Assembly (NCBI GenBank): GCA_024638855.1
Contig: JAHEJP010000002.1
Location: 1 to 33,171, forward strand
Origin: Chloroflexota bacterium
GTDB taxonomy: Bacteria; Chloroflexota; Anaerolineae; Promineifilales; Promineifilaceae
Direction: 5' to 3'
Length of the DNA: 33,171 nt
The notes beneath the pieces were generated by a model. It worked only from the letters and a program-made list of their open reading frames with translations, had not been told where the DNA came from and ran no database searches. This document shows, one piece after another, positions 17,759 to 28,212 of the stretch (the stretch's first letter is position 1; each line of letters begins with the position of its first letter). The position numbers and the translations under genes are program-made.

Positions 17759-18745
17759 ATGGAAGCATCGACGCCGCGCATTCGTTCAATGCTCAGGCAA
17801 GCCGACAAGGTAGCGGACGCCGGAAAAAGGGCGGCGGCCACAAAATTATACCGGCAAATTATTGACGAAGCGCCGGATACGGTTGCGGCCTGGATCGGTC
17901 TCGCAGGAGTAATAAGTGACGAAAATGAAAAAGAGTTGGCATATAGGCAAGCGCTGACTCTCGATCCAGGGAACGAAGCCGCACAAAGAGGCCTAGATAG
18001 TCTATTGGGGATAGAAGTTCCCGATGAAATTGAGTCGACTGATCCAGATGACGCCGGCCGGAATGGCGCTATAGAAGAGAAAGAATTTAAGAATAGCCAA
18101 GCGGCGATCATTGATTTGCCAGAGGATGCCGAGAAGTTGACAAAGCGCGAGTCTACGAGTGGACTTACGACAGAAGTTTTGGGTAGCGATGGTCAGGTGA
18201 ATGCAGCCGGGGATGATCCTCATCTTGGCCACGATCACAGCGGAGAAATTACGGCTGTTGAAGACATTCTATTTTGTGCAAATCATCCGAGCCGAAAAAC
18301 GCATCTTCGTTGCAATCGCTGCGGAAAACCAATATGTAGCAGCTGCGCCCAACCAACCCCGGTCGGTTATCGCTGTCCAGAATGCATTCGCGAACATGAG
18401 GATATCTTTTATACAGCAACCGCTCTTGACTATGTGATTGCCGCGCTTGTGGCCGTGCCCCTTAGCCTGCTGGCGGGTTGGTTGGCCACATTCCTTGGCT
18501 TCTTCACCATTTTTTTGGGCGCCTTTGCCGGGAGCCTGATTGGACGGGTGGTGTTCCGGGTCGCCGGGCGGCGGCGGGGTCGTTGGATGCCGCAGATGGT
18601 TGGCGCTATTGTCGTCATTGGTGGAATCTTGCCCGCCATACCTTTCTTATTAGCCATATTCTTCGGCGGTTTCAGTTTACAAATCATCTGGAGCGGGATT
18701 TATATCTTTGCAGCGGCCGGTGCGGCTTACTACCAGATGAGGTAG
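17759..18745 (+). CDS. TPR-like plus B-box-type zinc finger plus C-terminal TM protein
   Basis: N-terminal TPR-like helices; CANHPSRKTHLRCNRCGKPICSSCAQPTPVGYRCPEC zinc-binding motif; several C-terminal TM helices. Confidence 0.7.
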   Translation: MEASTPRIRSMLRQADKVADAGKRAAATKLYRQIIDEAPDTVAAWIGLAGVISDENEKELAYRQALTLDPGNEAAQRGLDSLLGIEVPDEIESTDPDDAGRNGAIEEKEFKNSQAAIIDLPEDAEKLTKRESTSGLTTEVLGSDGQVNAAGDDPHLGHDHSGEITAVEDILFCANHPSRKTHLRCNRCGKPICSSCAQPTPVGYRCPECIREHEDIFYTATALDYVIAALVAVPLSLLAGWLATFLGFFTIFLGAFAGSLIGRVVFRVAGRRRGRWMPQMVGAIVVIGGILPAIPFLLAIFFGGFSLQIIWSGIYIFAAAGAAYYQMR

Positions 18746-18782
18746 TACACGGCGGAGGCGTCGCTAACCCGGAATTGATGGT

Positions 18783-20516
18783 ATGTTAGCCGAACTCTTC
18801 ATCCAAAACTTTGCAATCATCGACGAATTGAGAGTCCGCTATGCGCCGGGCTTAAACATACTTACTGGTGAGACAGGAGCTGGTAAATCGATCATTCTCG
18901 ACGCTATGGCTTTGGTGCTCGGCGAAAGAGCCGACACAATGATGATTCGTGAAGGAAGCCAGAAAGCCTATGTCGAGGCAAATTTCGAGTTGGACTCATC
19001 CAAACAGGCCTTCTTTGCCCCGATTTTGGAAGCGGAAGGGCTCGATAGCGACGAATATGGCTCTCTACTCATGGCCCGCGAAATCAGGGCCAATGGCCGG
19101 AATATTTGCCGGATCAATGGGAGGGCGGTAAACCTGTCTCTACTGCGAGATATCGGCGACCAGTTGGTTGACATTCATGGTCAGGGTGAACACCTCTCAC
19201 TACTAAAGCCGCGATCACATATGCCATTGCTCGATGGTTATGCCGGTCTTGATGAAGAACGAAGGGCGGTGGCACTTCTCGTACAACAGCTCCAGGTCGT
19301 CCGCCGGGAACTACGCAAACTTCACCAAGATAAGATGAAATTGGCTCAACGTCTAGATCTACTCCGATATCAGGTCGAAGATATCGAGGCAGCGAAGCTA
19401 AGACCAGGGGAAGAGGATGATCTACGAACCGAGCGGGTGCGAGTAACAAACGTTGAGCGATTAATGGGAGCGGGCAATTCGGCCTTAAAAGCCTTAATTG
19501 GTCTTGACGACGATTCGCTCTCCGTCAGCGACCTCTTAGGACTAGCTGAGCGCGAGGTCGAACAGCTCGCCCGCCTTGATCCCACTAAACGCGATTTACT
19601 AGAGCGATTGCAAGGTCTAAGTTATCAGTTTGCAGACTTGACCGGCGAATTGGCGGACTATATTGAAGGTCTTGAGTTCGAGCCTATGCGGCTCGATTAC
19701 CTGGAAGAAAGAATTGAACTCATTAACCAACTTAAAAGAAAATACGGCGAGAATATTGAGGCCATAATAGCTTATCAGGAAACAGCAAAAACGGAGCTTG
19801 ATAGTATCGCTCAAAGCGAAGAACGAGTTGAACAACTATCTGACGAAGAAGAACAGTTATTGCATCAAATTGGGGTAAAAGGCCTACTTCTATCGAAGAA
19901 ACGCCGTGAAGCCGCACAAAAACTATCCAGGGCAGTTGAGCAAGAATTAGCCGATCTCCATATGGAGCGAGCGCAGTTTGAAGTTAGCATCAAGCAAGCA
20001 GCCATCGAGGATGGCGCATATGCTAGTAATGAGAGGTTGGCTTTCGACGAAACGGGTATCGACCAGATCGAATTCCTGGTTTCCGCCAATCCGGGTGAAT
20101 CACCTAAGCCATTGGTTAGGGTCGCCAGTGGCGGTGAAACATCTAGACTCATGTTGGCCTTGAAGACGGTCTTGGCCAGGGTGGATGCGACCCCGACGTT
20201 GATATTCGATGAAATCGATCAAGGGATCGGCGGCCGGGTAGGGGATGTCGTCGGCCGTAAATTATGGGGATTGACAAATCCGGCAAATCATCAGGTCATC
20301 GTCGTGACACACTTGCCCCAGCTTGCCGGCTATGCTGACCGACACTACCACGTGAGCAAACAGCTTGCCAATAACCGGACGACGACGATGGTGGTCGAAT
20401 TGGATGAAGGCGGCCGGATTGATGAATTAGCCGCCATGCTAGGCACTCAAGATGTGCATGCGACTGGGGGTGCCCAGTCGATACTACGAAATGTCAGCCA
20501 GATAAAAATTGGCTAA
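18783..20516 (+). CDS. recN: DNA repair protein RecN
   Basis: MLAELFIQNFAIIDELRVRYAPGLNILTGETGAGKSIILDAMALVLGERA...RVASGGETSRLMLALKTVL...LIFDEIDQGIGGRVGDVVG. Confidence 0.96.
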   Translation: MLAELFIQNFAIIDELRVRYAPGLNILTGETGAGKSIILDAMALVLGERADTMMIREGSQKAYVEANFELDSSKQAFFAPILEAEGLDSDEYGSLLMAREIRANGRNICRINGRAVNLSLLRDIGDQLVDIHGQGEHLSLLKPRSHMPLLDGYAGLDEERRAVALLVQQLQVVRRELRKLHQDKMKLAQRLDLLRYQVEDIEAAKLRPGEEDDLRTERVRVTNVERLMGAGNSALKALIGLDDDSLSVSDLLGLAEREVEQLARLDPTKRDLLERLQGLSYQFADLTGELADYIEGLEFEPMRLDYLEERIELINQLKRKYGENIEAIIAYQETAKTELDSIAQSEERVEQLSDEEEQLLHQIGVKGLLLSKKRREAAQKLSRAVEQELADLHMERAQFEVSIKQAAIEDGAYASNERLAFDETGIDQIEFLVSANPGESPKPLVRVASGGETSRLMLALKTVLARVDATPTLIFDEIDQGIGGRVGDVVGRKLWGLTNPANHQVIVVTHLPQLAGYADRHYHVSKQLANNRTTTMVVELDEGGRIDELAAMLGTQDVHATGGAQSILRNVSQIKIG

Positions 20517-20529
20517 AAGGATTGGCCGG

Positions 20530-21735
20530 CTATTGGCTCTCAATAGTCGATTGATCTAGAAGATAGTCGATGGCAGCTTGCAACTGGCTATCGCTGAATG
20601 AATCATCAGTAGCTTCAGGTAAGGTAATCCTCACATCTGGTTCCAAACCATCTTTATGAACCCAAGTGCCATCCGGGGTGATCCAACGAGCAATAGTGAT
20701 GCGAACGCCTCCTCCGTTGCTAAGCTCTTTCCAGGATTGAACGGTTCCTTTGCCAAAGGAGGTATCGCCGATTAGCGTCCCTCGCTCCCGATCTCGGACA
20801 GCGCCGGCTAAGACCTCAGAAGCACTGGCGCTACCCTGGTCAATGAGAATCACCAAGGGAATATCTTGGGCCAAACCCTCATCGTCAGCATCGAACAACC
20901 TTTCTCTCCCATTTCCAAATCGTTCTATCAAGATAGGTCCTTCGGCGAGAAATTGATCGGCAACAGAAACAGCGCTGGATAGGCTGCCGCCAGGATTACT
21001 ACGTACGTCCAGAATGAGGCCCGTGGGATCTTGTGAAATCAATGATTCTAAGGTTTCTGATAATTCCTCATCGGTATCATTGGAGAAACGACTTAACCTC
21101 ACATAGGCGATATTTTCTTCGAGCAATTCTCCACGGACACTAGGAATATCGATTACATCGCGGGTAACGTCGAACTCTAGCAATTGTCCATCTCGTTCAA
21201 CGAGCAAATGAACGACTGTGCCGGCCGGGCCGCGAACCATGGCGGCCGCTTCGCCGACATCTAGTCCGGTTAAGATCACACCATCGGCTTCACGTAATAT
21301 GTCACCTTGCAGCAGACCAGCGATCGCCGCCGGTGAACCTTCATAGGGTGCGACGATAACAATCGCTCCTTCTTCGCTGGTCACTTCGGCGCCAATACCC
21401 TCCAGATTACCCTCAAACGCTTGCCGGGCAACTTCTTCGTTTTGAGGTGATAGATAGATGGTATTGGCATCATCTAAGGTCGCTAACATGCCTTCGAGAG
21501 CACCCTCAGCAAGAAGGACATCGTCAAGAGGTTGCTCAAAGTAATCAGTATGAAGAAATTTCCAGGTCTCCCAGAACGGCCGGAAAGCTTCCTCCGCTTG
21601 GCGGGGAGTACCGGAGGCAGCTCCTGTGAGTTGAACGGGGGCGATTTGTGATTGACCTAGTAGATATCCACCCGAAAACAGGATGAGTCCCAAGAATAGA
21701 AATGTAATAAAAAGCAATATTTGTCGTTTTGTCAT
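20530..21735 (-). CDS. S41 family C-terminal processing peptidase
   Basis: PDZ region (IGAEVTSEEGAIVIVAPYEGSPAAIAGLLQGDIL) and S41 catalytic region (LILDVRSNPGGSLSSAVSVADQFL...DQGSASASEVLAGAVRDRERGTLIGDTSFGKGTVQ). ATG 21735 precedes the signal anchor MTKRQILLFITFLFLG; the ORF extends to 21825. Confidence 0.92.
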   Translation of the reverse strand: MTKRQILLFITFLFLGLILFSGGYLLGQSQIAPVQLTGAASGTPRQAEEAFRPFWETWKFLHTDYFEQPLDDVLLAEGALEGMLATLDDANTIYLSPQNEEVARQAFEGNLEGIGAEVTSEEGAIVIVAPYEGSPAAIAGLLQGDILREADGVILTGLDVGEAAAMVRGPAGTVVHLLVERDGQLLEFDVTRDVIDIPSVRGELLEENIAYVRLSRFSNDTDEELSETLESLISQDPTGLILDVRSNPGGSLSSAVSVADQFLAEGPILIERFGNGRERLFDADDEGLAQDIPLVILIDQGSASASEVLAGAVRDRERGTLIGDTSFGKGTVQSWKELSNGGGVRITIARWITPDGTWVHKDGLEPDVRITLPEATDDSFSDSQLQAAIDYLLDQSTIESQ

Positions 21736-21867
21736 CTCTCTTCTACCGTGACTTGATTGGAGCTTCTTTATTAGTTCACTGCCTAAATTGTAAGACGTCA
21801 ACATAAAAATGTCATTGGTGGTCAATAAACGTCGGATGAGCGCTCAGATCGCGTTTAGTAGCCGTCT

Positions 21868-21895
21868 TTGAGGCAATGTTTGGCTATGCTAGAAT
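21868..21895 (+). promoter_or_regulatory. Putative extended -10 promoter (TTGAGG-N16-TAGAAT, TGC before the -10)
   Basis: TTGAGG 21868-21873; TGCTAGAAT 21887-21895. Predicted TSS about 21902, next to GTG 21903. Confidence 0.5.
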
Positions 21896-21902
21896 GTGAG
21901 CT

Positions 21903-22817
21903 GTGTTCGACTTAGCTATCGTCATCGTCAACTATAGTGTTCGTGATTTACTTCGCCGCTGTCTGAAAAGCATTTATGCCAGCCGGGGTGAGTTCAAGAT
22001 GGCTGTTTGCGTAGTCGACAATGACTCAACTGATGATAGCGTTAATATGGTGCAGAACGACTTTCCTCAGGTGAAGCTGATCGCGAATAAACAAAATGTT
22101 GGATACCCAGCGGCTAACAATCAGGGTTTGTGTCATCTAGGTGTCGATAACAGGCCAACCGAGGAAAGGCCTCGATATTGTTTGTTACTGAACCCGGATA
22201 CAGAGGTGCCTCCGGATGCCTTCATGAAGATGATCGCCTATCTAGACCAAAATCCAATGGTTGGGGTCGTAGGTCCCAAATTAGTTACGCCTGATGGTAA
22301 ACTTGACCTGGCTTGTAGACGATCCTTTCCTACGCCCGATATCGCCATGTACCGGATGTTAGGTTTGAGCCGGGTATTTCCCAACTCGCGCCGGTTCAGC
22401 CGCTATAATATGACCTATTTGGACGAAGATGAGTTAGCTGGGGTCGACTCCGTCGTTGGCGCCTTCATGATGGTAAGGACAGAGGCGATAGACCAGGTTG
22501 GCTTACTCGACGAAAGATTCTGGATGTATGGCGAAGATCTTGATTGGGCAAAAAGGATCAAAGACGCTGGCTGGCAAATTATGTATAATCCAGAAGTCAC
22601 CGTTCTCCATGTGAAGAGGGCATCAAGCAGGCAGAATAAAAGAGCGGAGGTTGAATTTTACCGAGCAATGTTGATCTTCTACTATAAACATTATCAAGCG
22701 CATACACCCAGATTGTTACATTGGGCAATATTGCTCGGACTAGCCTTAAAAGGTGGTCGGCCGGTTCTGGCCGATGTAGCAGCGGGAGATCGAATTCTCC
22801 AACCGGAATTACAATAA
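21903..22817 (+). CDS. Glycosyltransferase family 2 protein
   Basis: LAIVIVNYSVRDLLRRCLKSIY...VVDNDSTDDSV...NVGYPAANNQGL...LLNPDTEVPPDA...DERFWMYGEDLDWAKRIKDAGW. Confidence 0.92.
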   Translation: MFDLAIVIVNYSVRDLLRRCLKSIYASRGEFKMAVCVVDNDSTDDSVNMVQNDFPQVKLIANKQNVGYPAANNQGLCHLGVDNRPTEERPRYCLLLNPDTEVPPDAFMKMIAYLDQNPMVGVVGPKLVTPDGKLDLACRRSFPTPDIAMYRMLGLSRVFPNSRRFSRYNMTYLDEDELAGVDSVVGAFMMVRTEAIDQVGLLDERFWMYGEDLDWAKRIKDAGWQIMYNPEVTVLHVKRASSRQNKRAEVEFYRAMLIFYYKHYQAHTPRLLHWAILLGLALKGGRPVLADVAAGDRILQPELQ

Positions 22818-22830
22818 GATTGGAGCTATC

Positions 22831-24246
22831 ATGTCTAGTCAAAGATTGCGGCCAATTTATTCAATCACCTTGATGATCCTTGATGCTTTCATGGTTGTCA
22901 CGGCATTTGTCTTGGCTTACAAATTACGGGCTATCATCCCCTGGCCTGCGCCCTTAGCAAATAATATACCTCTCGTCCGCTACATGGGCCTCATTATGGC
23001 TCAGATTTTTGGTGTCATCATCGCGTTATTCTTTTTCCGGCAATATTATTTGCGCCGGGCAGTGTCCCGTGTTGACCAATTTTACTCTGTGTTTGCCAGC
23101 GTTTCTATTGGCACCATGATCGCTGTAGCGATCTCGGTCTTCAGTTTCAAGAACAGCATTTTCGAGGTTGATTATCCCAGGGCAATGATTATCTATGCCT
23201 GGATCCTGACAATCATTATGATTATCATTGGCCGCACGGTTCATTTGATCATTCGCGATCGACTCCGTGATGGTGGTCTGGGGCGGGACCGATTACTGAT
23301 TGTGGGCACTGGTGAGGTCGCCCGAATCATCGTCCAGCGTATCTTGTGGTCACCTCGTTTAGGCTATGAGCTGATTGGGATCATAAATGGCGAGGACAGT
23401 CAGGAGGACTTGTTTGGGGTACAGGTCTTGGGTCAGCCAGAAGATTTGCCGAAAATAATCGAGGAACATCAAATTGACGAGGTCATTATTGCTTTGCCCG
23501 AGAAAGGGCATCGGGAGGTCGTGCGAATCATCTCCTACTGTGAACGCGGAAGGGTGTCGATAAAAGTTTTTCCGGATTTCTTTCAATTCGTCGCTTCTGA
23601 AGCTGACATCGATGATCTGGGGGGATTGCCTCTATTATCAATCCGCAATTACGCCATGCGAGGTTATTGGCTACTTTTCAAACGGCTGATGGATTTTTTC
23701 GGAGCCATTATAGGGCTTATCTTGTTCTCGCCCATCATGATCTTGACCGCCTTAGCTATAAAATTGGAATCCCCTGGACCGGTTTTCTTCATCCAAGAGA
23801 GAATGGGCCTAGATGGCCGGCCGTTTTATATGATCAAATATCGTTCGATGCGGCAGGACGCTGAAAGCAGTGGACCTGGCTGGACTGTAAAGAACGATCC
23901 CCGGCAGACAAAATTAGGTTCAATTCTACGAAGAATCGAAATGGACGAGCTACCCCAATTCATTAATGTCCTGCTAGGTGAAATGAGCCTGGTAGGTCCT
24001 CGACCAGAGCAAACGTATTATGTTAATCTATTTCGGGAAAGCGTTCCTCGTTATATGGAGCGGCACCGAGAAAAGGCTGGCATGACGGGCTGGGCGCAAG
24101 TTAACGGATTGAGAGGTGATACTTCTATCCTCGAACGGACTAGGTATGATATTTGGTATACTGAAAACTGGTCAATATTACTTGACATAAAGATAATTCT
24201 CCGTACATTTTGGCAAATCATTCCTGGTAACAAACACGCCACCTGA
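22831..24246 (+). CDS. Exopolysaccharide biosynthesis polyprenyl glycosylphosphotransferase (undecaprenyl-phosphate sugar transferase)
   Basis: N-terminal TM bundle, CoA-binding-like middle domain ([17 protein letters not shown]), C-terminal sugar transferase ([20 protein letters not shown]...KYRSMR...[21 protein letters not shown]). Confidence 0.93.
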   Translation: MSSQRLRPIYSITLMILDAFMVVTAFVLAYKLRAIIPWPAPLANNIPLVRYMGLIMAQIFGVIIALFFFRQYYLRRAVSRVDQFYSVFASVSIGTMIAVAISVFSFKNSIFEVDYPRAMIIYAWILTIIMIIIGRTVHLIIRDRLRDGGLGRDRLLIVGTGEVARIIVQRILWSPRLGYELIGIINGEDSQEDLFGVQVLGQPEDLPKIIEEHQIDEVIIALPEKGHREVVRIISYCERGRVSIKVFPDFFQFVASEADIDDLGGLPLLSIRNYAMRGYWLLFKRLMDFFGAIIGLILFSPIMILTALAIKLESPGPVFFIQERMGLDGRPFYMIKYRSMRQDAESSGPGWTVKNDPRQTKLGSILRRIEMDELPQFINVLLGEMSLVGPRPEQTYYVNLFRESVPRYMERHREKAGMTGWAQVNGLRGDTSILERTRYDIWYTENWSILLDIKIILRTFWQIIPGNKHAT

Positions 24247-24263
24247 TCTAACATTCTTCTTAT

Positions 24264-24292
24264 TTGACGCTGAATTTGCGGCATGTTAAGAT
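24264..24292 (+). promoter_or_regulatory. Promoter of the hrcA heat-shock operon (TTGACG-N17-TAAGAT)
   Basis: TTGACG 24264-24269, 17-nt spacer, TAAGAT 24287-24292; CIRCE lies just downstream of the predicted TSS. Confidence 0.75.
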
Positions 24293-24307
24293 TACAGAAG
24301 TGACCTC

Positions 24308-24334
24308 TTAGCACTCTCGAAGACAGAGTGCTAA
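24308..24334 (+). promoter_or_regulatory. CIRCE operator (HrcA binding site)
   Basis: TTAGCACTC-N9(TCGAAGACA)-GAGTGCTAA, an exact match to the CIRCE consensus arms. Confidence 0.98.
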
Positions 24335-24436
24335 TTTGCATTATAATCAAGGCTAGCAATTCAAATTCTAGAGCGTTGAGCCTGACGACGATTTAGTCAC
24401 GTCGCCAAAGTAAAGAACGTCAAGTAAGTCAACAAA

Positions 24437-25501
24437 ATGTCTTTGAGTGAGCGCCAGGAAGAAATCTTAGGATTAGTGGTTCGCAGCTATATCGAAACCG
24501 GTCTACCGGTTGGTTCGGGAAGCCTGGTCGAACATTATGATTTAGACTACAGTCCGGCTACGGTCCGAAATGATATGGCCAAGCTGGACGAACTTGGTTA
24601 TCTGGATCAATTACACACATCAGCTGGAAGGGCTCCGACCGAGTTGGGTTATCGGTACTTCGTCCAGCGGCTGGTAGGTGAGTTTGAATTACCATTAATT
24701 GAGCGCCAGATGATTCGTCACCAATATCATCAAGCGCGGTTGGATCTAGAACAGTGGATGCGTTTATCGGCCGCCGTCCTGGCCCACACGTCAAGGGGAG
24801 CGAGCATTGTCACTGCCCCACGACCTGCATCTACTAATCTGCGGCATCTACAGTTAATCTCTACCCAGGGACGACTGGTATTGATGATCTTGGTCTTTGT
24901 CGGAGGTGAAATTCAACAACAAATGCTGACTTTGGCCGAGCCGGTACCTCAGGCGCGGCTAACGGCGGTTGCCGAAAAATTGAATCACCTGCTTGAAAAC
25001 GCAAATTATCAAGAGGTTTATGCACGTTCGAGCCAGCTAGATGACCCTCTGGAACGTGATATTAGCCGCTTGGTAAACGACGGCATGAGTCGGGCGGACC
25101 GTCGAGGTTACAGCGATATCTATCGTGATGGCTTGGCAAATATCGTCGAGGATGAAGGCGCTCGCCAAGCCGTGCGAGTTTTGGAAGAAGGACCTTATTT
25201 AGTATCTGTTTTGACAGAAGTTCTTGACCCAAGAATGACTGGCGTTCAAGTGGTTATTGGTGGCGAAGGACGATGGGAAGAACTGCGGGAATGCGCCATG
25301 ATAATGGCCCGTTATGGCGAGATTGAGCATTTATCTGGTGCCGTAGCTGTATTGGGCCCGACGCGTATGCCTTATGGTCGCAACATTTCGGCCGTTCGCT
25401 ATGTCTCTGACCTGATAAGCAGATTTGTAAGCGAATATTATTACGAAACGAGGTTGGGTACAGATACGACATTGCCCATTGATGAAGAGGTATTGGATTG
25501 A
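24437..25501 (+). CDS. hrcA: Heat-inducible transcription repressor HrcA
   Basis: MSLSERQEEILGLVVRSYIETGLPVGSGSLVEHYDLDYSPATVRNDMAKLDELGYLDQLHTSAGRAPTELGYRYFV; directly downstream of CIRCE. Confidence 0.97.
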   Translation: MSLSERQEEILGLVVRSYIETGLPVGSGSLVEHYDLDYSPATVRNDMAKLDELGYLDQLHTSAGRAPTELGYRYFVQRLVGEFELPLIERQMIRHQYHQARLDLEQWMRLSAAVLAHTSRGASIVTAPRPASTNLRHLQLISTQGRLVLMILVFVGGEIQQQMLTLAEPVPQARLTAVAEKLNHLLENANYQEVYARSSQLDDPLERDISRLVNDGMSRADRRGYSDIYRDGLANIVEDEGARQAVRVLEEGPYLVSVLTEVLDPRMTGVQVVIGGEGRWEELRECAMIMARYGEIEHLSGAVAVLGPTRMPYGRNISAVRYVSDLISRFVSEYYYETRLGTDTTLPIDEEVLD

Positions 25502-26073
25502 GCGAAGAGATTAAAGCGAAAGGGAATGTAGAAGGTAACGATCGTCAACCTATACCAGAAGTATCAGTTGACGAAGAACAGGCAAACGATGAACAGGACC
25601 TACCTGAGGCCGAACTTTCCTTGGAGGGGCAATTGGCAGAAGCCGAGGCAAAGGCAGCCGAGTATCTGGATGGATGGCAGCGGGCTCGTGCTGAATTTGC
25701 CAATGCAAGGAAGCGCTTGGAGCGCCAGCGGTTGGAAACCTACAGCGGTGCTGCGGTCGATTTTGTCCGCCAGCTTTTACCAGTGTTGGATGATTTTGAC
25801 AGGGCGATAAACAATGTACCAGAAGCAATCGAGATCGAGGGTTGGTTTGAAGGCATTATACTCATGCAAAAAAAAGTGAATGGAATATTGGAGCAAATGA
25901 ATGTTGACAGAATCGATGCCGTTGGTGAACCGTTCGATCCTAACTTTCATGAAGCATTAGCCTTGTTAGACGCTGAGGGAGTTGAGAGCGGCATTATTAT
26001 TGATGAATTGCAGGTCGGCTACCGGATAGGCGATCGCGTAATTCGACCATCATTGGTCAACGTAGCTGCGTGA
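25498..26073 (+). CDS. grpE: Nucleotide exchange factor GrpE
   Basis: DGWQRARAEFANARKRLERQR...LLPVLDDFDRAINN...VGEPFDPNFHEAL...GYRIGDRVIRPSLVNVA. TTGA overlap with the hrcA stop. Confidence 0.96.
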   Translation: MSEEIKAKGNVEGNDRQPIPEVSVDEEQANDEQDLPEAELSLEGQLAEAEAKAAEYLDGWQRARAEFANARKRLERQRLETYSGAAVDFVRQLLPVLDDFDRAINNVPEAIEIEGWFEGIILMQKKVNGILEQMNVDRIDAVGEPFDPNFHEALALLDAEGVESGIIIDELQVGYRIGDRVIRPSLVNVAA

Positions 26074-26181
26074 GATCACCGCGATGCGTTAGTCTTACCT
26101 GAAGAGATAAGTAGAATTGTCCTTTGCTATTAAACAATCTCCTGATCTGAGATATAAAAATGAGAGGAGTTCATCACAAAA

Positions 26182-28083
26182 ATGAGTAAGATTATTGGAA
26201 TTGACTTGGGAACGACAAATTCAGTTGCAGCGGTAATGGAAGGGGGCGAGCCTACCGTGATACCCAGTGCGGAAGGAGGCCGTCTCTTCCCCTCGGTGGT
26301 TGCCGTGAATCCGAAGACGGGTGAGCGGCTCGTTGGCCAGGTTGCTAAACGGCAAGCAGTGGTTAATCCCGAAAATACAATCTTTTCTGTAAAACGATTC
26401 ATGGGTCGAAAATTTTCTGATGCACAGGTCAGGAAGGCGCAAGAATTCGTTCCTTATGATGTGCGAGAAGCGCCCAATGGTGATATTAGAGTGTTGATGA
26501 ATGACCGGGAGTATTCACCGCCCGAAATATCGGCCATGATTTTACAGAAAATCAAGACTGATGCGGAAGCCTATTTAGGCCAGCCGGTTGTCCAGGCTGT
26601 CATCACTGTACCGGCATACTTCAACGACAACCAACGCCAGGCGACAAAAGATGCCGGTAAGATCGCAGGTTTAGAAGTCATGCGAATTGTCAACGAGCCG
26701 ACGGCCTCTTCTTTGGCATATGGGCTTGGTAGCGATCGCGATGAAGTGATCGCTGTTTATGATTTAGGCGGTGGTACATTCGATATCTCCATTTTGGAAG
26801 TGGGCGAGGGTGTATTCGAAGTGAAGTCGACTAATGGCGACACTTTTCTTGGTGGCGATGACTTTGACCAAAAAATCATCACCTGGGTAGCCGACCAATT
26901 CAAGATGGATCAGGGTATTGATCTACGTACCGATCGCCAGGCGTTACAGCGACTTCGAGAAGCGGCCGAGAAAGCGAAGATCGAATTGTCGACGACGATG
27001 CAAACAGAAATCAATTTGCCTTATGTAACAGCCGATGCGAGTGGTCCCAAACATTTGACGATGACGCTAACTCGCTCGAAATTCGACCAATTGACTGAAG
27101 ATCTAGTGGCTCGCAGTATCGAACCCTGTAAATTGGCGCTGAAAGATGCCGGCCTAAACGCTTCCGAAATCACTCAGGTGGTTTTGGTTGGCGGGATGAC
27201 GCGCGTGCCGGCCATTCAAGCGGCAGTAACAGAATTCTTTGACCGGGAACCACATAAAGGTGTGAATCCCGATGAAGTCGTTGGTATTGGCGCGGCCATC
27301 CAGGCTGGTGTCTTGGGCGGCGATGTTAAGGATGTATTACTGCTTGATGTAACCCCATTGACGTTAAGCATTGAAACATACGGCAATGTCGCAACGCCTT
27401 TAATCGAGCGCAATACGACGATACCGACCAAAAAGAGCCAGGTCTTTTCCACAGCTGCCGACATGCAAACCCAAGTGGAGATTCACGTCGTTCAGGGTGA
27501 ACGGCCGATGGCCATGGATAATAAGAGTCTAGGACGCTTTATCCTTGATGGTATTCCCCCGGCACCCCGTGGCGTACCTCAGATTGAAGTGACCTTTGAT
27601 ATCAATGCCGATGGCATTTTGAATGTCAACGCCAAAGACAAAGCGACCGGACGAGAACAGGCTATGCAAATCCTGCCGTCAAGCGGACTTGCTGATGAAG
27701 AGATCGACAGGATGGTCAAAGAGGCGGAACAACATGCCTCGGAAGATGCTGAAAAGAAGGCGGCCGTGGAAGCCCAGAACCTGGCCGACTCGTCAGTATA
27801 CAGCGCCGAAAAGTTCCTACAGGAAAATGGCGATAAATTGACTGAAGCTCAAAAAGGATCGATCCAAGCCGAGGTAGATGCTGTCAAAGCGGCAATGGGC
27901 AGCTCCCCACAGTCAATTAAACCGGCTGTAGATAGGCTCCAGCAGGCGCTGCAAGAAGTTGGTACAGCTATGTATCAGCAACAACAGCAGGAGGCAGGAC
28001 CAAATGGTGGCCCTGCCGGGCAGACAAATGATGCCCCGGCGGACGACGAAGATGTCATAGAAGGCGAGTTTTCCGAGGAGTAA
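26182..28083 (+). CDS. dnaK: Molecular chaperone DnaK
   Basis: [22 protein letters not shown]...[42 protein letters not shown]...[15 protein letters not shown]. Confidence 0.99.
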   Translation: MSKIIGIDLGTTNSVAAVMEGGEPTVIPSAEGGRLFPSVVAVNPKTGERLVGQVAKRQAVVNPENTIFSVKRFMGRKFSDAQVRKAQEFVPYDVREAPNGDIRVLMNDREYSPPEISAMILQKIKTDAEAYLGQPVVQAVITVPAYFNDNQRQATKDAGKIAGLEVMRIVNEPTASSLAYGLGSDRDEVIAVYDLGGGTFDISILEVGEGVFEVKSTNGDTFLGGDDFDQKIITWVADQFKMDQGIDLRTDRQALQRLREAAEKAKIELSTTMQTEINLPYVTADASGPKHLTMTLTRSKFDQLTEDLVARSIEPCKLALKDAGLNASEITQVVLVGGMTRVPAIQAAVTEFFDREPHKGVNPDEVVGIGAAIQAGVLGGDVKDVLLLDVTPLTLSIETYGNVATPLIERNTTIPTKKSQVFSTAADMQTQVEIHVVQGERPMAMDNKSLGRFILDGIPPAPRGVPQIEVTFDINADGILNVNAKDKATGREQAMQILPSSGLADEEIDRMVKEAEQHASEDAEKKAAVEAQNLADSSVYSAEKFLQENGDKLTEAQKGSIQAEVDAVKAAMGSSPQSIKPAVDRLQQALQEVGTAMYQQQQQEAGPNGGPAGQTNDAPADDEDVIEGEFSEE

Positions 28084-28212
28084 TCGCTAATAGATTAATT
28101 GAAGACGCGCGATCTTCAAGGATCAAGACTTTAGCCTAATCGTTGCGTATTGTCTTATTCTCTCTTAGCCGAAGTTGAGAATTCGACTGTACGCAACTCT
28201 CTTTTAGAATTT

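Noticed and set aside
19114-19449. Antisense ORFs within recN, including 19865-20152
   Set aside because: Shadow ORFs of a conserved gene.
26074-26181. Second CIRCE or promoter before dnaK
   Set aside because: No TTAGCACTC-like inverted repeat and no well-spaced -35/-10 pair.
28099-28119. TTGAAGA-CGCGCGA-TCTTCAA hairpin between dnaK and dnaJ
   Set aside because: Short stem, no U-tract; could affect mRNA processing but weak on its own.
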